DNA of 7,195 nt from Candidatus Magasanikbacteria bacterium CG_4_10_14_0_8_um_filter_42_12 (lineage in GTDB: Bacteria; Patescibacteriota; Patescibacteriia; Magasanikbacterales; UBA922): the NCBI GenBank assembly GCA_002784795.1, contig PFLZ01000041.1, positions 1 through 7,195 of the forward strand, read 5' to 3'. This document shows, in pieces, positions 1 to 4,339 of this stretch. Position numbers and translations under genes: made by a program. Each line of letters begins with the position of its first letter. Positions within the stretch are counted from its first letter, which is position 1. The notes below the pieces were generated by a model. That model searched no databases. It was not told the origin of the DNA and saw nothing but the letters and a program-made list of their open reading frames with translations.

Positions 1-88
1 ACAAAACATCAAGAACTTTCAAATTATAGGCAATGTTGTCACCATTCTTGAAATTTCCAATGAAATTGCTTTTTATTAAATAAGACAT
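1..88 (-). CDS. 5' end of an unidentified gene (partial, runs off window)
   Basis: An open frame starts at an ATG at 88-86 on the minus strand and stays open to base 1, giving 29 codons before the window ends. The peptide begins MSYLIKSNFIGNFKNG and continues DNIAYNLKVLDVL. It has no signal peptide or membrane segment in the visible part; I do not recognise the family. The main argument that it is real is its position: its ATG lies only two bases after the TAA (93-91) of the preceding minus-strand gene, the same spacing seen between the two genes upstream of recQ in this run. No SD sequence precedes it, so it may depend on translation of the gene in front. With the small acidic protein before it, it could form a two-gene pair, for example a toxin-antitoxin pair, but nothing visible proves that. 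Confidence 0.6.
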   Translation of the reverse strand, partial: MSYLIKSNFIGNFKNGDNIAYNLKVLDVL

Positions 89-90
89 AT

Positions 91-342
91 TTATTTACAA
101 TTTACCTTTGCTGGCTCCATAGTCCCGTCAGGGCTGTGGAGCCTACGTGCTACGGATGTGGATCCTGTTTTTTTAAGATTATTTTGATGTTTTCTTTCAA
201 ATTCTTCATACAAACTTTCAAGTGTATCTCTTTCGGGATCAAATATATCGTGGCGAACCATTTCTTCAATCATGTCACCCAAAGTCCAACCTTTGATGCC
301 TGGTACATCTTGATTCCAACGTTCAGACTCTCTCATTTCCAT
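91..342 (-). CDS. Small acidic protein of unknown function downstream of recQ
   Basis: This encodes 83 residues if it starts at the ATG at 342-340. It is soluble and charged: residues 1-57 look helical, with acidic patches (for example LGDMIEEMVRHDIFDPERD and ESLYEEFERKH). The last ~25 residues have a different, Ser/Arg/Pro-containing composition and are encoded by a palindromic stretch (113-143). I do not recognise the family. It follows recQ and precedes another gene by two bases, so it probably belongs to the same transcript. The start is uncertain. The same frame continues upstream to an ATG at 387-385, 22 bases after the recQ stop, giving MDTETP, then TAA (369-367), then EVRIEAAL joined to the present start. 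The upstream segment looks protein-like, so the gene may have been longer and gained a nonsense codon, or translation may begin at 342. No SD supports either start. Confidence 0.6.
   Translation of the reverse strand: MEMRESERWNQDVPGIKGWTLGDMIEEMVRHDIFDPERDTLESLYEEFERKHQNNLKKTGSTSVARRLHSPDGTMEPAKVNCK
113..143. repeat. Hairpin-forming palindrome inside the 3' end of the small acidic gene
   Basis: Arms 113-122 (ggctccatag) and 134-143 (ctgtggagcc) pair with one G-T step. Inside them CCC (124-126) pairs with GGG (131-133) around a GTCA loop, giving about 13 pairs in 31 bases. On the minus strand it is not followed by a T-run, so it is not a standard terminator. It encodes part of the odd C-terminal tail (RLHSPDGTMEPAK) of the 83-residue protein, which suggests that a palindromic repeat was captured into the reading frame. 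Confidence 0.6.
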
Positions 343-409
343 GAGTGCTGCTTCAATGCGTACTTCTTAGGGTGTTTCCGTGTCCATATGTTAAAAGTTA
401 TATGTAATA

Positions 410-2566
410 TTACTTATATTCTATCACTCCCTGCTTCATATTCTCCCTACGATAATACGCAACCGCAAGGCGGAGCTTGTCGTAGTCAAACGTGCCGTTG
501 AATCGCTCGTGAAGAGATTTCAATTTTTGTGGGACGCCTTTTTCTTTGAGATTCTCGCAGATTTTTTTTAAATCCCGTTTATCAATGAAATCGTGGATAT
601 TGATATCATATCCTTTTTCATAGAGATCTGCGAGATGGCCGTAGATCGTCATAGATTTGAGATTGCGCTCTTTTGCTATGATGCCGACTGGCATGCCCTG
701 ACGGTAATAGGCATAGGTGATATCTTGCGTCGTGCCTTGGATTTTTTCTCCTGCCTTATCTTTTTCTTGAATAAATTTGGTAATTTCGTCGATAAAGAGT
801 TTTCCATAGCTGGCAAATTTTTTGTCACCGACACCGGAAACCTTTTTCATCTTTTCTTCATTTGTTGGCATGTCACGTGCCATCTCGTCGAGCGTCTTGT
901 CCGTGAAGACATGATATGGCGGAATGTTTGCTTTTTTTGCCAAAGAAAATCGAAGGTCGCGAAGCATGTCGAATAATACTTCCTCGGCGTCCTTTCGTTT
1001 TGAACTAGTTTTACTTTCTTTGCTACTAGCACTCACGGCTCGTTCTTCGATATATGCGAGAGAGACAAATCGAACTTTTTCTTCGCCTTTCAGTACGCGC
1101 GCGCCGGCGGCTGTAATCTTCAATGCATGGTGTTGATCGTAGGCAACATCTATGAGACCCACATTCAGCATCTGGAGCAGATACTCTTGCCAATCTTCAG
1201 GAGAAATATGATTGCCTGCGCCGTAGGTTTTTATCGTGTTGTAGCCATGATTCATGAGATCTTGTTTTGCAGATCCACGAAGAATATCTATCAACATGCC
1301 GATCGCGACATCTTGATCTGTGCGTGCTATGCCGGACAGTGCGATCTGTGCAAGTTCTGTGCCGTCGATCAGTTCTGGCGGATTTTCACAGACATCGCAA
1401 TTGTTGCAATCGCTCGTCACTTCTTCTCCAAAATACGAGAGCAAAATACGTCGTCGACAGATCAGCGCATCGGCAAATTGTTTCATGCGGTCCAGTTTTG
1501 CCAGTTGGAGGTGGGGCTGTCCTGATTCTGTGGCAAATCTTTTCAAGAGGACGACATCAGCGAGAGAATAAAAAAGCAGTGTCTCACTTGGCAATCCATC
1601 GCGTCCGGCGCGACCAATTTCTTGATAATATCCTTCGAGATTTTTTGGCAAGTTGTGATGAATGACATAGCGGACATTGCTCTTGTCGATGCCCATCCCA
1701 AAGGCAACCGTTGCGACAACAATGTTTGTGCGCCCATGAATAAAATCATCCTGCGCTTTTTCTCGTTCATGCGATTGCATCCCTGCGTGATAATATCCTG
1801 CATTCAATCCTTCCTGGATCAGTGCTGTCGCTACTTTTTCTGTCTGATTTCTACTGAGACAATAAATAATACCGGATTCATTTTTGCGTTTTTTGACAAA
1901 CGTAATAATTCGATCAATGCGCTTTTTTGCCGGCAGGACATTCAATGCAAGATTTGGTCTATCAAACGAAGAAATAAACACTTTTGCATCTTTCAGTTTT
2001 AGCTGAGCGAGGATATCTTTTCTCGTTGTTTTGTCTGCTGTTGCGGTGAGTGCGATGATTGGGATATCGGGAAATGATTCTTTCAGTGTGCGGAGTTGTG
2101 TGTATCCTGGACGAAAATCATGGCCCCACTGCGAGATACAATGTGCTTCGTCGATGGCAAAGAGTTGGACATTCCATTTTTTGAGTGAATATTGAAAACT
2201 GGGTGTGATCAGTTTTTCTGGCGATACATACAGAATATCGATGTCACCTCGCTCGAGCTGTTCTTTTATATCTTGATGTTCATCGAGTTCTAGTGAGCTA
2301 TTCAGAAAGGCTGCTTTGATCCCATTTGCTACCAACCCTTCTACCTGATCTTTCATCAGTGCGATGAGAGGGGACACGACGACGGTGAGCCCCTCCATGA
2401 CGAGTGCTGGTAGCTGATAACAGAGCGACTTTCCACCACCGGTCGGCATGAGGACGAGGACGTCTTTTTTTTCTATCACAGCCTGAATAATCTCCTCCTG
2501 CATGGGGCGGAAGGAGTCAAAACCAAACGTATGTTTGAGAGATTGTCGGACGTTGTCGATGGTCAT
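410..2566 (-). CDS. recQ: ATP-dependent DNA helicase RecQ
   Basis: Superfamily 2 3'-5' DNA helicase that unwinds recombination and stalled-fork intermediates in the cytoplasm. All RecQ landmarks are visible in order: the N-terminal Q-like motif FGFDSFRPMQ (14-23), Walker A with TGGGKS (42-47, K46), DEAH box (139-142), the aromatic-rich loop AHCISQWGHDFRPGY (141-155), TATA motif (174-177), and helicase domain 2 with VATVAFGMGID (284-294) and the arginine-finger motif QEIGRAGRDG (315-324). The zinc site has Cys370, 387, 390 and 393. An RQC winged-helix region (~400-505), an HRDC domain (~526-604) and a C-terminal helix-turn-helix region (~613-705, RecQ_C/HTH_40-like) follow. At 718 residues it is longer than the ~610-residue E. 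coli type because of this tail. The ATG lies two bases after the preceding stop, and no clear SD is present. It appears intact. Confidence 0.97.
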   Translation of the reverse strand: MTIDNVRQSLKHTFGFDSFRPMQEEIIQAVIEKKDVLVLMPTGGGKSLCYQLPALVMEGLTVVVSPLIALMKDQVEGLVANGIKAAFLNSSLELDEHQDIKEQLERGDIDILYVSPEKLITPSFQYSLKKWNVQLFAIDEAHCISQWGHDFRPGYTQLRTLKESFPDIPIIALTATADKTTRKDILAQLKLKDAKVFISSFDRPNLALNVLPAKKRIDRIITFVKKRKNESGIIYCLSRNQTEKVATALIQEGLNAGYYHAGMQSHEREKAQDDFIHGRTNIVVATVAFGMGIDKSNVRYVIHHNLPKNLEGYYQEIGRAGRDGLPSETLLFYSLADVVLLKRFATESGQPHLQLAKLDRMKQFADALICRRRILLSYFGEEVTSDCNNCDVCENPPELIDGTELAQIALSGIARTDQDVAIGMLIDILRGSAKQDLMNHGYNTIKTYGAGNHISPEDWQEYLLQMLNVGLIDVAYDQHHALKITAAGARVLKGEEKVRFVSLAYIEERAVSASSKESKTSSKRKDAEEVLFDMLRDLRFSLAKKANIPPYHVFTDKTLDEMARDMPTNEEKMKKVSGVGDKKFASYGKLFIDEITKFIQEKDKAGEKIQGTTQDITYAYYRQGMPVGIIAKERNLKSMTIYGHLADLYEKGYDINIHDFIDKRDLKKICENLKEKGVPQKLKSLHERFNGTFDYDKLRLAVAYYRRENMKQGVIEYK

Positions 2567-2568
2567 GA

Positions 2569-2940
2569 TTAGTATATTACTTTGTGTTTTATCAATAATA
2601 CATCAGTCCTGTACACTGGAATAGGATCTGTTGGCATTACTTTTATTCCTTTGTAGTATATGCCGGTATCTGTCAGTGTACCGCATCCATGCACTGTCTC
2701 TCCCTCACCAAATGGAACATATTTTACAATAGTACATATACCAACTATAGCGAGTAAGACGATAAACGATTTCATGAATAAAGAAATACGTTTTTTTGTA
2801 ATTGTATAAAAAAGAAAAATAATGATGGCGGTAAGTATCGTGATGCTCCCAAATATTGTTATATAGATAAAAGATCCACTATTGATAAAAGCTGCACACG
2901 TACTTAATATATCGAAATCTTTTAAAGATAATGAAATCAT
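2569..2940 (-). CDS. Two-helix membrane protein of unknown function
   Basis: This is a 123-residue protein. Two hydrophobic segments, about residues 24-46 and 53-74, are separated by a short basic turn (TITKKR), so both ends probably face the same side of the membrane. The C-terminal ~48 residues are polar and contain two cysteines (70 in the second helix, 86 in HGCGTLTDTG) and the stretch GIYYKGIKVMPTDPIPVYRT, which resembles a small beta-rich domain. I do not recognise the family. The gene is visibly more A+T-rich than recQ. It begins nine bases after the stop of the GIY-YIG gene and ends two bases before the recQ ATG, so it is almost certainly co-transcribed with both. No SD precedes the ATG. 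The coupling with recQ may simply reflect compact gene packing; I see no sign of a repair function. Confidence 0.75.
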   Translation of the reverse strand: MISLSLKDFDILSTCAAFINSGSFIYITIFGSITILTAIIIFLFYTITKKRISLFMKSFIVLLAIVGICTIVKYVPFGEGETVHGCGTLTDTGIYYKGIKVMPTDPIPVYRTDVLLIKHKVIY

Positions 2941-2949
2941 ATAAAAATA

Positions 2950-3189
2950 TTATTTTTTAACAAGTTTTTCTTTTTCTGATTTTGACATTTTTTTTATGGC
3001 CATCTCTCGTTTTGTTGCACTTGATCTATCTTTGCATCCTTCAGTATACACTACCTCAAAAGGGGATTTCGTGCGAACATATTTTGACCCTGTTCCAGCG
3101 CGATGCATCTCGAGACGTTTCTCGAGATCCTTTGCAATGCCGGTGTAGAGTGAATTGTCTGCGCAGCGGAGGATGTAGAGGGTGTACAT
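2950..3189 (-). CDS. GIY-YIG nuclease superfamily protein (UPF0213/YhbQ-like)
   Basis: This is a 79-residue single-domain protein with the compact GIY-YIG fold. The N-terminal strand YTLYILRCADNSLYTG (2-17) carries the paired tyrosines (Y5 and Y15) that stand for GIY and YIG in this subfamily. It is followed by DLEKRLEMHRAGTGSKY (21-37) with the conserved Arg25 and His29, then PFEVVYTE (43-50) and the helix TKREMAIKKMSK (59-70), whose Glu62 is the expected metal ligand. Length and motif order match the stand-alone UPF0213 family, whose members are generally annotated as putative endonucleases with poorly defined physiological roles. The stop at 2952-2950 leaves nine bases before the next gene, which makes this the first gene of the minus-strand run. 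The ATG at 3189-3187 has no SD. Confidence 0.93.
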   Translation of the reverse strand: MYTLYILRCADNSLYTGIAKDLEKRLEMHRAGTGSKYVRTKSPFEVVYTEGCKDRSSATKREMAIKKMSKSEKEKLVKK

Positions 3190-3194
3190 GTGGG

Positions 3195-3221
3195 GAATTC
3201 AGAATTTCTAATTTCTAATTC
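3195..3221. repeat. Short A+T-rich tandem repeat upstream of the GIY-YIG gene
   Basis: Two exact copies of AATTTCT (3203-3209 and 3210-3216) and a partial third (3217-3221) follow a GAATTC at 3195-3200. GAATT (3202-3206) and AATTC (3217-3221) form a short inverted repeat. It lies in the probable 5' leader of the minus-strand operon and has no clear function. Confidence 0.6.
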
Positions 3222-3237
3222 AAAAATAGGTGTAGAG

Positions 3238-3253
3238 AGTATAGCATATTATA
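3238..3253 (-). promoter_or_regulatory. Candidate promoter for the GIY-YIG/membrane protein/recQ run
   Basis: On the minus strand there are two overlapping -10 candidates: a perfect TATAAT (3253-3248) and an extended type TGCTATACT (3246-3238). No good -35 box sits at 16-18 bases from either, so the extended -10 would have to carry recognition. Transcription would start near 3231, about 40 bases before the GIY-YIG ATG. Confidence 0.4.
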
Positions 3254-3301
3254 TTGACGCGAGCAGATATGTATGATAAGCATTATTTATGGAGGTGTCC
3301 T

Positions 3302-3562
3302 ATGAATGAGTGGGAAATGATCGATCAAGCGCGTTGCGGTCTGGCATTCACGAGGGTCTACAGCGAAGGCGGTCCTCTCGGGGATCAAGCTCACAAACTG
3401 TGGTGCCGGCTTCTCCAAGGAATAAGGGATTTGGATCTTCTTGATGCTGTCCTCGTGACGGCATACGGTCATGGTATGACTCGCGCTGTGCTCATCGCGA
3501 CGGGGGTCGAGGGACTCGACAATACCCTGGACAAGTTCGAAGCGCGGATCAATGATTCGTAG
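3302..3562 (+). CDS. 86-residue orphan protein with strong SD
   Basis: The ATG at 3302 is preceded by GGAGG (3291-3295) with six bases between, the best ribosome site in the window; this is why it is preferred over the in-frame ATG at 3269 and TTG at 3254. The product is soluble, without signal peptide or membrane helix. Residues 1-45 (MNEWEMIDQARCGLAF... to QGIRDLDLL) look helical; AVLVTAYGHGMTRAVLIATG (49-68) looks like strand-turn-strand; the C-terminus LDNTLDKFEARI looks helical. Two cysteines (12 and 35) are not spaced as a metal site. I do not recognise the family. Codon usage is richer in G and C at third positions than in recQ or uvrA, and tandem hairpins follow the stop. It is transcribed divergently from the GIY-YIG gene and convergently with the 33-residue peptide. 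A transferred or self-contained gene cassette is possible. Confidence 0.72.
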   Translation: MNEWEMIDQARCGLAFTRVYSEGGPLGDQAHKLWCRLLQGIRDLDLLDAVLVTAYGHGMTRAVLIATGVEGLDNTLDKFEARINDS

Positions 3563-3582
3563 AGTATGCGTGATCCTTTTCC

Positions 3583-3609
3583 CCCGATGGCGCTGGTAGA
3601 GCCATCGGG
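3583..3609. repeat. Perfect 9-bp hairpin after the 86-residue gene
   Basis: CCCGATGGC (3583-3591) and GCCATCGGG (3601-3609) pair perfectly around a nine-base loop. It starts 21 bases after the stop and is not followed by a T-run on either strand. It probably protects the 3' end of the message together with the terminator just after it. Confidence 0.65.
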
Positions 3610-3615
3610 ACAGCC

Positions 3616-3647
3616 AAAAGCAACTCAACCATGGGTTGCTTTTGTTT
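3616..3647 (+). terminator. Probable intrinsic terminator of the 86-residue gene
   Basis: AAAAGCAAC (3616-3624) pairs perfectly with GTTGCTTTT (3635-3643) around a ten-base loop, and the T-rich stretch TTTTGTTT runs through 3640-3647. This is the expected layout of a Rho-independent terminator for plus-strand transcription. Confidence 0.65.
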
Positions 3648-3667
3648 CCCATAGAACTTTTCTGTAT

Positions 3668-3698
3668 AAAAAAATCGCCGTATAGGCGTTTTAAAAGT
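3668..3698. terminator. Bidirectional terminator between the two convergent small genes
   Basis: CGCC (3676-3679) pairs with GGCG (3685-3688) around GTATA. A run of seven A with one T precedes it and TTTT follows, so each strand shows a GC stem followed by a T-tract; the minus-strand T-tract is the longer one. It lies between convergent genes and best fits the end of the 33-residue peptide transcript. Confidence 0.6.
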
Positions 3699-3708
3699 CT
3701 TTTTTCAG

Positions 3709-3750
3709 CTCGTCCGTGCCCCCCGACATTATGTCGGGGGGTCGGACGAG
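3709..3750. repeat. Large GC-rich palindrome (cruciform-capable)
   Basis: Outer arms CTCGTCCG (3709-3716) and CGGACGAG (3743-3750) enclose inner arms CCCCCCGACAT (3719-3729) and ATGTCGGGGGG (3731-3741), which meet at a single base. Nearly all 42 bases are paired. It starts seven bases beyond the stop of the 33-residue gene. No T-run follows directly, so it may back up the adjacent terminator or be a dispersed palindromic repeat. Confidence 0.75.
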
Positions 3751-3757
3751 TCGTGCG

Positions 3758-3859
3758 TCAGACGGTGAAGTGGTGATGTCCTGCGAGGAGGACGATCGTC
3801 GCCCCAATAAGGAGCTTGCTCCAGATGTAGACGCCCCAGGCGAGGTGTTTCGCACTCAT
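3758..3859 (-). CDS. 33-residue single-helix membrane peptide
   Basis: This short gene begins at ATG 3859-3857 behind a purine-rich ribosome site AAGGAAGG (3873-3866) with six bases between, and ends at TGA 3760-3758. The product begins MSAKHLAWGVYIWSKLLIGA. Residues 6-27 form one hydrophobic helix with two aromatic girdle tryptophans (8 and 13) and a single Lys15, followed by a short polar tail with three histidines (28-30) and FTV at the end. Length and composition fit a small membrane peptide, such as a regulator of a larger membrane protein or a type-I-like toxin; no specific family is recognised. By hand count the gene is about 58% G+C with 26 of 34 third positions G or C, unlike uvrA. 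Its leader is strongly structured and a terminator cluster follows, supporting an independent transcription unit. An in-frame TTG at 3946 would lengthen it but has no ribosome site. Confidence 0.55.
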   Translation of the reverse strand: MSAKHLAWGVYIWSKLLIGATIVLLAGHHHFTV

Positions 3860-4030
3860 GTCAGACCTTCCTTGTGACGGATTTCCTCTCACGATTGTCC
3901 GGAACCCCCGGACATGCTCGGACCGACCTTCCGAGCGAAAGATCAAGACATACAGAGTATATGTATTTGATCTTTCGCATTGAAGGATCGCCGAGCGTGA
4001 CGCAGGTTCTGATATGTAGTACCAGAACTA
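3860..4030 (-). promoter_or_regulatory. Structured leader of the 33-residue peptide gene
   Basis: No convincing gene lies here, but the minus strand can form a series of hairpins. From the presumed 5' end they are: a 6-bp stem at 4023-4028/4006-4011; a long stem with 12 perfect pairs at 3967-3978/3935-3946, extended outward by 3982-3986/3927-3931 and inward by 3960-3964/3948-3952; a 7-bp stem at 3930-3936/3916-3922; and a 6-bp stem at 3908-3913/3897-3902 just before the ribosome site. The 3916-3936 stem shares bases 3927-3936 with the long stem, so the two cannot form together. This resembles a switchable or protective leader RNA; no known riboswitch class is recognised. Confidence 0.45.
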
Positions 4031-4036
4031 AAAAAT

Positions 4037-4063
4037 CGTATACCATTTTTGTATTATTTGCAA
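4037..4063 (-). promoter_or_regulatory. Candidate promoter for the 33-residue peptide transcript
   Basis: On the minus strand, the extended -10 TGGTATACG (4045-4037) has TTGCAA (4063-4058) 15 bases upstream. The spacing is short, but the extended -10 compensates. Transcription would start near 4030 and give a leader of about 170 bases. Confidence 0.35.
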
Positions 4064-4068
4064 GGGTT

Positions 4069-4077
4069 TGCTAAAAT
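4069..4077 (+). promoter_or_regulatory. Candidate extended -10 promoter facing uvrA
   Basis: TGCTAAAAT (4069-4077) matches an extended -10 element on the plus strand. The hexamer 17 bases upstream, TTGTAT (4049-4054), matches the -35 consensus only in its first three bases. A transcript from here would carry the complete 66-base palindrome ahead of uvrA. Confidence 0.35.
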
Positions 4078-4136
4078 AAGCTGTGCATAAATCAATTTCC
4101 TTGCGGGAAATGATACTCTCGTCCGCCATGTACGGA

Positions 4137-4164
4137 TTGACTTCTTACGAAGGAAATGTATACT
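4137..4164 (+). promoter_or_regulatory. uvrA: Probable uvrA promoter with -10 box inside a palindrome arm
   Basis: TTGACT (4137-4142) and TATACT (4159-4164) are separated by 16 bases, the best sigma-70-like promoter in the window. The -10 box lies at the base of the left arm of the 4158-4223 palindrome. Initiation near 4171 would place the 5' end inside the arm, leaving CCAACTT paired with AAGTTGG as a 5'-terminal RNA hairpin. Confidence 0.6.
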
Positions 4165-4223
4165 ACCACACCAACTTGAGCTGTAGACTAATGTCTACTG
4201 TCTAAGTTGGTGTGGTAGTATAC
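4158..4223. repeat. 66-bp palindrome with perfect 20-bp arms in the uvrA leader
   Basis: The arms 4158-4177 and 4204-4223 are perfect inverse complements over 20 bases (begins GTATACTACC, ends GGTAGTATAC). Inside, GTAGAC (4183-4188) and GTCTAC (4193-4198) form a second stem around TAAT; the two five-base junctions are mostly unpaired. The element could extrude as a cruciform, form a stable RNA hairpin, or bind a dimeric protein. It is not followed immediately by a T-run and no transposase lies nearby. Confidence 0.85.
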
Positions 4224-4256
4224 TATGCGTAGTTCTTTTTTACTGACACCATATTC

Positions 4257-4276
4257 AGCCCATCAAAGGGCTTTTT
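4257..4276 (+). terminator. Terminator-like hairpin between the promoter and uvrA
   Basis: AGCCC (4257-4261) pairs with GGGCT (4268-4272) around a six-base loop, followed by TTTTT (4272-4276). It lies downstream of both plus-strand promoter candidates and 63 bases before the uvrA ATG, so it could end read-through or act as an attenuator. A further perfect 8-bp stem (4280-4287 with 4295-4302) follows. Confidence 0.5.
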
Positions 4277-4339
4277 GAGGTTTTTAATGATACCTTAAAA
4301 ACAGTAGCGACATTAGAAACTTTATCAACCTTAAACAAC

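Noticed and set aside
3254..3286. TTGACG and TATGAT as a plus-strand promoter for the 86-residue gene
   Set aside because: The two boxes are only 12 bases apart (3254-3259 and 3272-3277), too close for a sigma-70 promoter; the true promoter of this gene is not identified.
3287..3652. Minus-strand 121-codon open frame opposite the 86-residue gene
   Set aside because: Its start lies just beyond the terminator hairpin, it has no SD, and the opposite strand has a strong SD and terminator in the right places.
3866..3890. Resemblance to the conserved 5' core of RNase P RNA (GAGGAAA-like stretch on the minus strand)
   Set aside because: Only a few bases match, the other conserved blocks are not seen, and a short gene with a good SD starts right after it.
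3861..4046. Minus-strand 61-codon open frame through the leader of the 33-residue gene
   Set aside because: It runs through several hairpins, has no ribosome site, its product is basic and low in recognisable structure, and it overlaps the leader and SD region; a structured RNA explains the sequence better.
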